Assembly (NCBI RefSeq): GCF_003316875.1
Contig: NZ_QMIL01000001.1
Coordinates: forward strand, 186,001-250,000
DNA: 64,000 bases
From: Aliidiomarina celeris
GTDB lineage: Bacteria > Pseudomonadota > Gammaproteobacteria > Enterobacterales > Alteromonadaceae
Direction of reading: 5' to 3'
Position 1 is the first letter of the stretch, and every line of letters begins with the position of its first letter. Positions 1 to 7,679 of the stretch are shown in pieces. Under the pieces are notes generated by a model that worked only from the letters and a program-made list of their open reading frames with translations, made no database searches and was not told where the DNA came from. Made by a program: the position numbers and the translations under genes.

Positions 1-354
1 ATGCAAAACGAAAAAATAAACTACATTGAAATGCCTGCCAGCGATTTGGAAGGCACCAAAGCCTTCTTTCCTGCCGCCTTTGGTTGGGGATTTGAAGACT
101 TCGGCCCTGACTATTCAGCTATACTTAATGCGGGTATCGACGGTGGCTTTTTTCGTTCTTCGGTAATCATGCGCCCTCAGCAAGGTAGCGCCCTCGTGGT
201 GTTGCGAAGTGAAAGCTTGGAAGCAAGCTACCAGCGTGTGGTAGAGGCGGGCGGTAAAATTGAGCAAGAAACTTATAGTTTCCCCGGCGGTCGTCGTTTT
301 CACTTTACCGACCCTAGTGGCAATGAATATGCCATATGGGGAGATGAGCTTTGA
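1..354 (+). CDS. VOC (glyoxalase/bleomycin-resistance fold) family protein
   Basis: A 117-residue protein of the vicinal oxygen chelate superfamily. It opens with the usual beta-strand and helix (NYIEMPASDLEGTKAFF) followed by AFGWGFEDFGPDYSA, and ends with HFTDPSGNEYAIWG, the common C-terminal strand of small VOC proteins. The start matches the natural N-terminus of this subgroup, although nothing upstream is visible because the window begins here. The following acetyltransferase starts 23 bases downstream of the stop, so the two are probably co-transcribed. Substrate cannot be told from sequence. It may be a cassette in the opposite orientation to the left array or ordinary flanking chromosome; I see no attC that decides this. 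Confidence 0.8.
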   Translation: MQNEKINYIEMPASDLEGTKAFFPAAFGWGFEDFGPDYSAILNAGIDGGFFRSSVIMRPQQGSALVVLRSESLEASYQRVVEAGGKIEQETYSFPGGRRFHFTDPSGNEYAIWGDEL

Positions 355-377
355 CCGAGGCTTCAAAAATGGAGCCA

Positions 378-878
378 ATGAAGCTGATTTTGCCGAATGA
401 AAGCTTTGCCGAAAGCTACCACCAATACATTGCAGAGTTAGGCAAAGAAGAGCGCTACCCATTCCCACTCGACTTCGACGCCAGTGACTTTGCCGCGTTG
501 CTTGAGCGCATTGAAAACTTTCGCCAAGGCATCAACCTACCGGAAGGCTATGTTCCGTCCACCACCTATTGGTTGGTTAGTGGCGACAAGCTTGTCGGCG
601 TGTCTAATCTTCGCCACCATTTGAATGAACGTATTGCACATGCAGGTGGCCACATCGGCTTAGGTATACGCCCAAGCGAGCGGGGTAAAGGGTTCGGCAA
701 TTTACTGATGAAACTCACTATTGAACAAGCCAAGGCACGTGGTATTCAGCCCGTGCATATTCACTGTTATGCCGACAACCAAGCCTCCGCCAAAACCATA
801 CGCGCCAACGGTGGTGAGCTGCATTCGGAAATTACTGATGGCGGGCATACCGTGCAGCGGTATATTTATACTTTTTGA
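378..878 (+). CDS. GNAT family N-acetyltransferase
   Basis: About 166 residues with a GNAT fold. The acetyl-CoA loop is GLGIRPSERGKGFGNLLM, fitting the R/Q-x-x-G-x-G/A pattern, and is followed by a helix and the C-terminal strand IHCYADNQASAKTIRANGG typical of the family. The ATG at 378 is chosen because GGAG lies six bases upstream; a TTG at 351 would overlap the preceding VOC gene. It probably acetylates a small amine or a protein N-terminus in the cytoplasm, but the acceptor is not recognisable. It lies in the same direction and next to the VOC gene, opposite to the integron cassettes that follow. Confidence 0.85.
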   Translation: MKLILPNESFAESYHQYIAELGKEERYPFPLDFDASDFAALLERIENFRQGINLPEGYVPSTTYWLVSGDKLVGVSNLRHHLNERIAHAGGHIGLGIRPSERGKGFGNLLMKLTIEQAKARGIQPVHIHCYADNQASAKTIRANGGELHSEITDGGHTVQRYIYTF

Positions 879-964
879 AACTATGCATGTGAGTGTGAGC
901 CAGAAGGGCGGTCATGAATCAAAATTTGAGGAGCAAATCTAACAGTGATAGCGAGACGTGATGC

Positions 965-1366
965 TTACTCTGGTAGCCCCTCGAACTCTGGCGTATCACC
1001 TAAATCATTTTCCCAATTAGCTTTGCTCGATGTAAAAATGTGAGCTGTTGGTGACATAGATACCTTCGTATCCAAACAGCCAGCGGGAATGGCGAGCAGA
1101 CCTACCTCATGAATACTGGGTAATGCGGAACCGCAGAACTTACAAAAACTTCTTTTGTGGCGAGTGCCTGGAAGTATGAAGGTAGTCACAGAATCGGAGC
1201 CCGCCAACCAAGTCAGCTTGGCTGACTGCGAGAATAGATTAGCCGCATAAGCAGACCCGGTATCCTTTTGGCAATGCTGGCAGTGACAAAGGTAAAAGCT
1301 TTCTAACTTTCCTCGCACTTCAAATTTTGCATTGCCACACAGGCATGAGCCAACGTAATTAGTCAT
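965..1366 (-). CDS. GFA family (glutathione-dependent formaldehyde-activating-like) protein
   Basis: A protein of about 133 residues with the zinc-binding cysteine pattern of the GFA/CENP-V family: GSCLCGNAKFEV near the N-terminus, CHCQHCQKDTGSAYAANLF in the middle, and FCKFCGSALP around residue 75. These cysteines hold the two structural and catalytic zinc ions of the fold. The ATG at 1366 has AAGGA upstream; a TTG one codon earlier is less likely. It is the outermost gene of the left-reading cassette array and lacks a recognisable attC at its 3' end, so its cassette seems truncated. The true substrate of most GFA proteins is unknown. Confidence 0.8.
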   Translation of the reverse strand: MTNYVGSCLCGNAKFEVRGKLESFYLCHCQHCQKDTGSAYAANLFSQSAKLTWLAGSDSVTTFILPGTRHKRSFCKFCGSALPSIHEVGLLAIPAGCLDTKVSMSPTAHIFTSSKANWENDLGDTPEFEGLPE

Positions 1367-1384
1367 CAAATTTCCTTCTCTTGT

Positions 1385-1438
1385 GGTTTCAAACAGCCAG
1401 CGACTAAGGGGAGCCAGTGGTGCGTATTGTTAGGTATT
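1385..1438 (-). other. attC site of the 1430-1876 cassette
   Basis: On the minus strand the R'' box AATACCTAAC (1429-1438) ends the cassette, and the R' side is GTTTGAAACC (plus GGTTTCAAAC, 1385-1394). The R'' box is the reverse complement, at 9 of 10 bases, of the bases that open the same cassette (GTTAGGCATT at 1889-1898), as expected after integration. The stop codon of the membrane-protein gene lies inside R''. The site is short and lacks an obvious long central hairpin. Confidence 0.55.
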
Positions 1439-1876
1439 TTTGCCACTTAAAACTGACCACTGCTGCCAAGAACCTACAGCAAACAGGCCACCAATAAACA
1501 AACAGATACCAGAACTAACTAACCAAAACGTCAGGCTGTTTTCTGGGAACATTGGCATTAACCCGACGAAGGAAACGCCACGAATTAAAAATATACTGGC
1601 AATGAGGATTAGCGCCAATTTTGTCAGAGGTAAACGTTTAATTGCGCCCGCGCCCGACAAGCCATAAAGCGCCCAAACCAAAAGCACCATGACAATGACA
1701 GAGGTTACAATTGTCGGATACCAAAGCCCTTGCTCTGCCATCAGGGCCATCTGTTCGCCTGCACCAAAGAAGCGATACCAATCGCCTCCGAAAACAATAC
1801 AGCCAAGATGAGCAAGTGCTGCGGCAAAACAACATATTGCCGCAGCCAAAAGATACTTATTATTTGAAGTGTGCAT
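1430..1876 (-). CDS. Small four-span membrane protein, cassette-borne
   Basis: About 148 residues with four hydrophobic segments: LLAAAICCFAAALAHLGCIV near residue 10, IVTSVIVMVLLVWALYGL near 60, LALILIASIFLIRGVSFVGL near 90, and WLVSSGICLFIGGLFAVGSW near 120. No catalytic motif is visible and I do not recognise the family beyond a small inner-membrane protein. The ATG at 1876 follows GAGAGGAAAG, a good ribosome-binding site only nine bases after the attC core GTTAGGC. A longer start at 1909 would run through the attC and is rejected. The stop codon is within the R'' box of its own attC. Confidence 0.75.
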   Translation of the reverse strand: MHTSNNKYLLAAAICCFAAALAHLGCIVFGGDWYRFFGAGEQMALMAEQGLWYPTIVTSVIVMVLLVWALYGLSGAGAIKRLPLTKLALILIASIFLIRGVSFVGLMPMFPENSLTFWLVSSGICLFIGGLFAVGSWQQWSVLSGKNT

Positions 1877-1888
1877 CTTTCCTCTCTG

Positions 1889-1972
1889 AATGCCTAACGC
1901 AGAGCGCATCGGCGACCTTGACGCAGCGAAGCGGAGACAAGGGCATCCGAGAGCCGCTTTTGGTTAAATTGC
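1889..1972 (-). other. attC site of the ParE/RHH toxin-antitoxin cassette
   Basis: On the minus strand R'' is GCAATTTAAC (1963-1972) and R' is GTTAGGC (1892-1898), a perfect match to the GTTRRRY core consensus. Between them is a folded region with the hairpin TCTCCGCTTCGCTGCG. The site lies directly after the toxin stop codon and directly before the ribosome-binding site of the next cassette, as expected for an attC. Confidence 0.75.
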
Positions 1973-2253
1973 TATCGTTCGCCCTCAAGGCCATGCCACA
2001 CACGGAGAATAATGATGGCACTGGCATGAACTGAATATCGAACAACGTATTTTCCGAAAACTATATCTCGAACAGAGTCAGGCACCGGTGCCATTTCAAC
2101 TGGTGTGCCCATTCTAGGGAAGTCTGGAAGTAATTCGATTTTGCCAACCAGTTCGGTGGCAATCTTGGCTGCCGCCGACGGGTTGTGCACCGCAACGAAC
2201 TCCCTGAGGCGTTTCAAATCATCAATGGCTTCATCCGTGTAAACCAGTTTCAC
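1972..2253 (-). CDS. RelE/ParE family toxin of a type II toxin-antitoxin pair
   Basis: A 93-residue protein with the RelE/ParE fold. It begins with KLVYTDEAIDDLKRLREFV, continues with the helical segment AAKIATELVGKIELLPDFPRMG, and has the conserved strand SVRDIVFGKYVVRYSV followed by IIILRVWHG. Family members poison gyrase (ParE-like) or cleave ribosome-bound mRNA (RelE-like); the sequence alone does not decide which. Its start overlaps the antitoxin stop as ATGA, so the pair is translationally coupled. It is a complete cassette with attC at 1889-1972. Such pairs are commonly credited with stabilising chromosomal cassette arrays. Confidence 0.85.
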   Translation of the reverse strand: MKLVYTDEAIDDLKRLREFVAVHNPSAAAKIATELVGKIELLPDFPRMGTPVEMAPVPDSVRDIVFGKYVVRYSVHASAIIILRVWHGLEGER

Positions 2254-2522
2254 TTACCTGACCTCGGCGCATCCTGCTCGTTTTCGGTTCCCCAGCTATT
2301 AAGCCAACTGTGAACCTCGCTGGCATCAACAACCTTGCCTTGGGCAGCAGACTCCATTGCCTCTAACGTTTGTTTCCAACGCTCTTGCTCAAGCTGCTGC
2401 TTTTCTATGTATTCCGACAATGCCTGGTTGATCACCCAGCCTTTGCTACGGTGCAGCCTGCTGGCGATAGCTTCCAAACGTTGTTCAACTTGTGCTTGAA
2501 GGCGAACCGTGGTGACGCCCAT
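2250..2522 (-). CDS. Ribbon-helix-helix (CopG/ParD-like) antitoxin
   Basis: About 90 residues. The N-terminal MGVTTVRLQAQVEQRLEAIA is a typical ribbon-helix-helix DNA-binding segment, followed by SKGWVINQALSEYIEKQQ for the second helix. The acidic, flexible C-terminus would wrap the toxin. The ATG at 2522 is preferred over 2537 because GAGGGG stands seven bases before it. It probably binds and autoregulates the promoter just upstream (about 2530-2580), alone or in complex with the toxin. The gene overlaps the toxin by four bases. Confidence 0.82.
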   Translation of the reverse strand: MGVTTVRLQAQVEQRLEAIASRLHRSKGWVINQALSEYIEKQQLEQERWKQTLEAMESAAQGKVVDASEVHSWLNSWGTENEQDAPRSGK

Positions 2523-2584
2523 GACTATACCCCTCATAGTTAGTGACTACAACGTATTACAGCATAGTCTGCGAGGGTAGGCAA

Positions 2585-2610
2585 AAATTTAACGCCTTTT
2601 GTTATACGTC
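2585..2610 (-). other. Miniature attC of the 41-residue ORF cassette
   Basis: On the minus strand R'' GACGTATAAC (2601-2610) is followed after only a few bases (AAAAGGC) by R' GTTAAAT (2587-2593). R'' is the exact reverse complement, 10 of 10 bases, of the opening of the same cassette (GTTATACGTC, minus, 2782-2791), which supports it as a real cassette end. At 26 bp it lacks the usual central stem and is probably an internal-deletion product. Confidence 0.55.
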
Positions 2611-2727
2611 GTGGTGATCATCCTGCAAGTACTCAAAGCCTTCAATATTCAAAAACTGCTTTACTCCCTCTCCTATAAAGGTCTGGCGGTGTTCAAGGGC
2701 GATTTTCCCAGTTCCCTCACTTTTCAT
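2602..2727 (-). CDS. 41-residue small protein, cassette-borne
   Basis: A short reading frame fills its own cassette (2592-2790). It starts at ATG 2727 preceded by the strong site AAGGAGGAATT and stops at TAA inside the R'' box of its attC. The protein begins MKSEGTGKIALEHRQTFIGE and ends EYLQDDHHDV. It is polar, without signal peptide or membrane segment, and has an acidic, histidine-containing tail. I do not recognise a family. The near-perfect ribosome-binding site and the exact fit between two recombination sites argue that it is expressed rather than chance. Confidence 0.6.
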   Translation of the reverse strand: MKSEGTGKIALEHRQTFIGEGVKQFLNIEGFEYLQDDHHDV

Positions 2728-2781
2728 AATTCCTCCTTCCTTGGTTCATCGTTGCGATACTTTGCCCCACGCAGCTACATA

Positions 2782-2844
2782 GACGTATAACGCCAAGCTA
2801 ACCGGCGGGCTTTAGCCCGTCCGGTTGAGCGCCTTGTTATGTGC
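2782..2844 (-). other. attC site of the restriction-modification cassette
   Basis: On the minus strand R'' is GCACATAAC (2836-2844) and R' is GTTATACGTC (2782-2791). The centre is a long near-perfect hairpin, AACCGGACGGGC against GCCCGCCGGTT, around a short loop. R'' is identical to the reverse complement of the bases that follow the attI cut (GTTATGTGC at 6033-6041, minus), so 2792-6040 is one cassette. This is the clearest attC in the left array. Confidence 0.85.
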
Positions 2845-2850
2845 TTTTTA

Positions 2851-3438
2851 TTAGAACTCAATTGCGTCAATCTCTTTCATCAATCTATCTGTTTCTGAAA
2901 GGGCGACAATAATTTTTTGATAATGCAAAATATCGTCAAACTCTAAAGTTCTTCCTCGACGGTCTTTGAGCCACTTTTGAGCAGGTTGATAACCACCAAT
3001 GTAAAACTCCCAAGCTACTTGCGGAACATTGTCAAAATATTGCGTGTCGTTGATGTAAACCTTACCGTCTTTATACTTAGGTTTGTCAACTATATTATCT
3101 CCGTCCATTGGGTATTGAGTAATGTATTGCTCAACGGTTGAACTTTCCAATAAATGAATTTGGCGTATTTCACCGCCTAGTTTTACCAATCGCCAAAAAG
3201 TGTCGTGGTCTTTTGGGTATGGCACTCTCGGGAAATCAATTTTTAAAAATTCTTTGTATTTCTCTCGGTAAGTAGGCGAATGCAAAACCGCATAGATGTA
3301 ATCTAAAATATCAATTGGTGCAAAGGTGTTTTCGGTGGCTTCTTTCTCGTTGGTGAAAGTTAAACCTAATTGCTCAGCAATTTGATTTACAATCTCAGCG
3401 TTTAGATTTGGGGTTCTTTCTTGCCCATCAGCAGACAA
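2851..3438 (-). pseudogene. C-terminal part of frameshifted type IIG-like restriction-modification enzyme
   Basis: These 195 residues continue the polypeptide of the gene upstream (3402-6002). At a run of seven A on the coding strand (plus T-run 3446-3452) the upstream frame ends in an unrelated tail. With one extra A the frame would read YIYPDKKNKDLSADGQERTP and run on without a stop to 2851. The fragment contains the end of the specificity region (DILDYIYAVLHSPTYREKYKEFLKID, WEFYIGGYQPAQKWL), a common ending of fused restriction-methylase proteins. It has no proper start of its own; the nominal TTG has no ribosome-binding site. It may be a true pseudogene, a phase-variable state or a sequencing error. 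Confidence 0.75.
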
Positions 3439-6002
3439 ATCTTTGTTTTTTTATCTGGGTAGATATATAATGGAAAAGAAATATTATTTGCAAATGCACT
3501 TTCAAAAGTGCAAGATTCACAAGGCTTATCAACTAAAAAAATATATGAAAATGTTTGCTTGCACTGTCTTTTAAATAATAATGCGATATTCTCTTTAAGC
3601 AGTAATGAATTTACTTTAGTTCCAGGCGTTCCTATAAAACCTTTTGAAGTACCTGTGAAATAGGTATGTCTTACATCAAAAGGTCTATATACCACTTTTT
3701 TATATAAATTCGAATCATTATTGTTAATTAAGTCGTTTTTTGCTCTTAATACGCCCCAATCGCGAGCATCTTTTTTTAGGTTATACTTTCTTCTTATTTC
3801 GTCTTCTGTTAAAGACTTAAAATCATTAATAACTTTTTCTATGTCATTTTTTGTGAAATGAATGGTAACAGAATCTCTTTCAGTTTTAAATCCAGAACCA
3901 TATACTTGAAATAGGTCAGTAACTTTAAAACTGTCGTAATATTTCTTTTCAAGTTCAAAATCTTTTGGAACAAAAAAGAAATAGTAGTCATCCAAAGGCA
4001 GGTTCTTCCATTTCACATTGTCAAAATCAAATTCAGAAAGAGATTTATACTTTAAATCCCGTTTACCGTAAAGTTCTGAGTGAAAAACCTTACCAAGAGT
4101 ATTTTTGCTTTTATTGCCATTCTTTACAAATATGTTTATTGAAACACCTTGCATAATATCAAACACATTTTGGTCTACACTACCGTCTGGCGAAGTTTCC
4201 TTTATCCTAGAATTACCGTGTAAATCCAAGATGTAAATCTTATCAAAGCTCTCTAACAAATGTTTTCGCATTTGCCTGTGAGTAATACCATCTAAGAAGC
4301 TATTGTTGGAAATGTAAGCCAAAACGCCACTTCCGTTTTTGTCGATATAATGTTGTCCGTAGCGAATGAATTTGATGTAATCATCATCCAAGTTGATTTT
4401 ACGTTCATTGAGATTTTTCTTGTAGTCAGAAATTAAATCTTGAATCCAATCATTTTTATTCGTACTACTTACAGCATAAGGCGGATTTCCAATCACGCAC
4501 ATTACTGGCGTGTCTCTTTTGATGTGGTTGGCTTCATTGGCTTCTGTACTCAACCAATTGGCAAACAATGTTCCTGTGTCTTGGTGGTGTTCTTCTAAAC
4601 TGTTGGTTAGATAAACTCTAAATCGTTGATTGGTGGTTGGCTTGTAACCTGTTTCGGTTAAAAGTAAATCCAATTTCAAGTGTGCCATTGCATAACTCGC
4701 CATTAGCAACTCAAAACCGTTTAAACGAGGCACTAAATGCGTTTCAACGTAGTTACTCCATATACCTTGCTGTCCTTCAAATTTTTTATGAACGTGTTTT
4801 ACAACTTCCGCCAAGAAAGTTCCTGTTCCTGTGGCCGGGTCAAGAATCTGTACTTTGTGTACTTCTTTCTCCATTTGTTTGTAGCCTGTTGCCGAACGCT
4901 TGTCGGGTGTTTGGCTATCAACTTTCACAGTCGTTTTACTGGTGTCGGCTAGACCTTGTGGCAAATCAAATTCCGTTTTTAGAATGTCGTCAACTGCTCG
5001 AACAATAAAATTAACTACGGGTTGCGGTGTGTACCAAACGCCACGAGATTTACGCAATTTTGGGTCGTATTCGCTTAGAAATGTTTCGTAGAAATGGATG
5101 ATTGGGTCTTCCATTTTGGTGGATTTCCCATAGTTCTTCAAAATTTCTTCTACGTTACACGCCAAGAAGATTTCCGAAAGGTTTTCTACTACCCATTTAA
5201 TTCGGTCGTCAATGTCAGGCCCAGCAATGTAACCAAAAAGTTTTCGTAAAAATGGATTTGATTTTGGAATCAGTTCAGCCGCTTCCTGTCTGCTGAAAGT
5301 TTCCAAAGTAGAGTCGTGCAAACGAGCTGCAAACATTCCGTAAGCAATGGTTTGAGCGTAAACATCTGCAAAACCTTGTGGTGTGATGTCATGTATTAAA
5401 ATTTCCTTAAAAGCCAGCATTTGATCTTTTAGCGTACTGTCCTCTTGATTGGCTTCATCACTTGTCAAAGACTTTTCAATAATATCAGACAGCAAGCGGG
5501 CTTTGCCCGCCATCATTTCGGCTAATTTCTTTGGGCTTTTTATTGTTTGTCCAGTGTGAACGCAAAAGTCTTTGATTAGATTTTCAAATTTGCCAAAGTT
5601 GTTAGGCAACGGGACGATTGTTCCATTTTTTATTTCAGCAATTGCAATTTTTGTAATAAAAATCCCGTCAATGTATAAGTGGAAGTCTAAATAGTCGGTA
5701 AAAATTAAATTGTTTAATGAAGCCTTATAACGGTCGAACTGTTCTTTGTTTCCCGTTTTCTTTGCTCCTTCAAGGTCTTTGTCACCAATGTCCTTAGCTT
5801 CAATAAAACCTACTGGGATTTCTTTTTTAGTCAGAATGTAGTCGGGTGCTCCGCAAGATTGTCTTTTGGCTTCGTTAGTCGCTCTTATTTCTGGCACCAA
5901 ACTTTCTAATAGTTGTTGCAAATCACCCCGATAAGTATGCTCGGTGGCATTACCAAGTTTGTATCGTTTATTTATGTTGTCTAGGTAATTAGTAATGTTC
6001 AT
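3402..6002 (-). CDS. Type IIG/ISP-like restriction endonuclease-adenine methyltransferase (frameshifted)
   Basis: An 866-residue fusion. A putative PD-(D/E)xK nuclease is at residues 40-75 (APDYIL then GFIEAKDIG; D54, E68, K70). A helical linker runs to about 310. An N6-adenine methyltransferase follows, with the SAM motif LDPATGTGTF at 387-396 and catalytic NPPY at 506-509. Target-recognition sequence then runs to the end. It lacks the helicase of true type ISP enzymes, so a type IIG label fits better. The product ends early because of the A7-tract frameshift; with the 2851-3438 fragment it would be about 1,060 residues. The DNA is visibly more AT-rich than its neighbours, pointing to a distant donor. 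It occupies a 3.2-kb cassette directly next to attI. Confidence 0.8.
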   Translation of the reverse strand: MNITNYLDNINKRYKLGNATEHTYRGDLQQLLESLVPEIRATNEAKRQSCGAPDYILTKKEIPVGFIEAKDIGDKDLEGAKKTGNKEQFDRYKASLNNLIFTDYLDFHLYIDGIFITKIAIAEIKNGTIVPLPNNFGKFENLIKDFCVHTGQTIKSPKKLAEMMAGKARLLSDIIEKSLTSDEANQEDSTLKDQMLAFKEILIHDITPQGFADVYAQTIAYGMFAARLHDSTLETFSRQEAAELIPKSNPFLRKLFGYIAGPDIDDRIKWVVENLSEIFLACNVEEILKNYGKSTKMEDPIIHFYETFLSEYDPKLRKSRGVWYTPQPVVNFIVRAVDDILKTEFDLPQGLADTSKTTVKVDSQTPDKRSATGYKQMEKEVHKVQILDPATGTGTFLAEVVKHVHKKFEGQQGIWSNYVETHLVPRLNGFELLMASYAMAHLKLDLLLTETGYKPTTNQRFRVYLTNSLEEHHQDTGTLFANWLSTEANEANHIKRDTPVMCVIGNPPYAVSSTNKNDWIQDLISDYKKNLNERKINLDDDYIKFIRYGQHYIDKNGSGVLAYISNNSFLDGITHRQMRKHLLESFDKIYILDLHGNSRIKETSPDGSVDQNVFDIMQGVSINIFVKNGNKSKNTLGKVFHSELYGKRDLKYKSLSEFDFDNVKWKNLPLDDYYFFFVPKDFELEKKYYDSFKVTDLFQVYGSGFKTERDSVTIHFTKNDIEKVINDFKSLTEDEIRRKYNLKKDARDWGVLRAKNDLINNNDSNLYKKVVYRPFDVRHTYFTGTSKGFIGTPGTKVNSLLLKENIALLFKRQCKQTFSYIFLVDKPCESCTFESAFANNISFPLYIYPDKKTKICLLMGKKEPQI

Positions 6003-6032
6003 TGGTTTCCTTACTTAGGTTCGACAGTAGAC

Positions 6033-6075
6033 GCACATAACATTTGAATACTAAGCATGCGCGGTGTATTGAAGA
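6033..6075 (-). other. attI-like site a, facing the left array
   Basis: The first 40 bases starting GCACATAACATTTGAATA are identical to the reverse complement of the attI-like site at 7324-7363. On the minus strand the sequence ends AAATGTTATGTGC, whose GTTATGTGC is the recombination core for the restriction-modification cassette. Beyond about 6075 similarity to the other copies falls off but is still detectable near 6100-6120. The stretch 6076-6257 contains no convincing gene and looks like diverged integrase-promoter DNA. Confidence 0.65.
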
Positions 6076-6257
6076 CGAGGAGCAGCGAATACTGAGGATT
6101 TCATGAACGGCTCCCTGTGTTCTTGTTATAAGAAGTGTGCATGCTCGTTTGCGTTCGCATCCGTGCCTATTATTTATCAGATGGAGTCAACAATAAACGG
6201 CCTGCAGCCATTAGGCAAGTTGATAATGTGCCATCGGTGGTGCACATATGCGGCAGG

Positions 6258-7051
6258 TTACAGTGCTCCTTTTATTCTGTCCAATGGGCTCATAGTACCG
6301 GCATAGTGTTGTCCAAGCACGTGGGTGTATATTTGAGTGGTTTTGACATCATTATGCCCGAGTAGCTCTTGCACAGTTCGGATATCGCAGCCATTTTATA
6401 GCAAATGCGTTGCGAATGAATGTCGAAATGTATGGCAGTTAACTTTTTTTATGAACACCTGCCGCCGTTACAGCTGGTTTCAATGCCTTTCGGATAACAC
6501 TGTCGTGCAAGTGGTGGCGACAAACCTCTCCCGTCACTGGATGAGCACATAGTCCTGAGGAAGGGAAAATGAACATCCATCCTGGGCTTTTATATGCACT
6601 TGGATACTTGCGAGCTAAAGCCAATGGCATAGAGGGGCCAATGCCGCGTTCATTGTCCTTTCGCTGAACATCTAACGCAGAAGTTATTAGTTCAGTTAAT
6701 GGTGCAATAAGGTGTTGGCTGAGAATACTCTGCCTGCATTTATTTCCTTTACCACCACGAATGGTAACGGCAAAGGTTTTTAAACAGATATCCTGCACAC
6801 GCAAGGCGAGACATTCATTTACCCTCAGGCCGCTGCGCGACCTTTTGCGTATTCACGGCAACATAGCGTTCACATGCCAGCCATGATAAAAACGACTTAA
6901 CATGTTCAGCGCCCATCTCGCTAGGGTGCGTCAAATTATGAAAACGAATGTATTGGCGAATCCAGTAAAGATAAGATTTCTCAGTACGCAGTGAATTACC
7001 GCGCAAGCGCATTTCTGAACGCAGCATTTCCATGAATGGGCTTGGGGGCAT
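6258..7051 (-). pseudogene. Integron integrase pseudogene (intI-type tyrosine recombinase)
   Basis: The N-terminal part starts at 7051 (MLRSEMRLRGNSLRTEKSYL, then YIRFHNLTHPSEMG), a typical IntI SAM-like domain. After VNTQKVAQ the sequence jumps to SGLRVNECLALRVQDI, so about 110 residues are missing and the frame changes near 6830. The next segment carries the IntI-specific extra region (ALARKYPSAY, GWMFIFPSSG, RHHLHDSVI). A further frameshift near 6445 precedes CHTFRHSFATHLL, followed by an in-frame stop, then [26 protein letters not shown] and a stop at 6258. The box II H-x-x-R and the catalytic Tyr are still readable, but the gene cannot make an active enzyme. Confidence 0.85.
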
Positions 7052-7323
7052 AAGTTAACATCCGTTGTTTTTCATCCATTGTATTGAATTAAACTAGCTT
7101 GTTTTGCCAACACCTGCATGCACACTTTACTAGACAATGGCGCATATTATCCGCTTGCTGATCGACTTGAAGCAGGCTAAAGTCAACAGGTTAAATAAAA
7201 CGAAGCGACGTATCTGTCGCCATAACAACAATAAATAGGCATGCACGGTTTGTGCTTAGCGAACGCAGGGAAAGCATGATGAAATACGCCGTATCTACAA
7301 GCTCTCCCTCCGATTTGCTCTCC
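7052..7323. promoter_or_regulatory. Intergenic region between broken intI and attI b (integrase promoter region)
   Basis: This 270-bp stretch has no gene. A related sequence occurs upstream of the second integrase scrap (12672-12860), so it is the ancestral integrase promoter/attI spacer. In the leftward direction a conserved block GATCAGCAAG is followed by GGATAATATGCGCC here and TGTATAGTATGCGC in the other copy, a plausible -10 hexamer for the integrase promoter. I found no convincing LexA box. Confidence 0.45.
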
Positions 7324-7363
7324 TCAATACACCGCGCATGCTTAGTATTCAAATGTTATGTGC
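7324..7363 (+). other. attI-like site b, facing the right array
   Basis: The site reads CCGCGCATGCTTAGTATTC and ends in the core GTTATGTGC (7355-7363). It lies about 270 bp upstream of the start of the integrase pseudogene and divergent from it, the normal attI arrangement. The bases GTTATGTGC are the exact reverse complement of GCACATAAC at 7672-7680, which ends the first cassette on the right. Confidence 0.7.
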
Positions 7364-7379
7364 TAAAGAGAATTCTTAG

Positions 7380-7679
7380 ATGGATCTATTTTTTGCAAAT
7401 CTGGTAACAATTGTATTCTTCGTTACAGGGTACAAGCTCATCGAAAAAGCAATTTTTCCAATGCCCTCCACTCTGCTGAAAATTGCACTCTATTCCCTTT
7501 TGATCTTCTGCTGTTTAGGCTTTACTTCGATTCTTTTTGCAATTGCTATCGGACTCTGGTTACCAGATACATACCCAGTCACTTTTTCATACAAAGCGCT
7601 GTTTATTTGTCCTATTATTACCATCTACTTTTTATTTAAAATGATGCAAAACAAAAGGCTTGTTTCTGCACGCACATAA
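7380..7679 (+). CDS. Small membrane protein of the first right-hand cassette
   Basis: A 99-residue protein with three hydrophobic segments: FFANLVTIVFFVTGYKLI at residues 4-21, LLKIALYSLLIFCCLGFTSI near 32-52 with its continuation to about 60, and ALFICPIITIYFLFKMM near 72-88. It ends in a short basic tail. No motif is recognisable. It is the first cassette after attI b, the position usually best expressed in an integron. The ribosome-binding site is weak (AAAGAG 12 bases upstream). Its stop codon TAA is embedded in the R'' box GCACATAAC. Confidence 0.65.
   Translation: MDLFFANLVTIVFFVTGYKLIEKAIFPMPSTLLKIALYSLLIFCCLGFTSILFAIAIGLWLPDTYPVTFSYKALFICPIITIYFLFKMMQNKRLVSART

Noticed and set aside
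6103..6365. Plus-strand frames of 67 and 76 codons beside attI a
   Set aside because: They overlap the 3' end of the integrase pseudogene on the other strand and have no SD or protein-like pattern.
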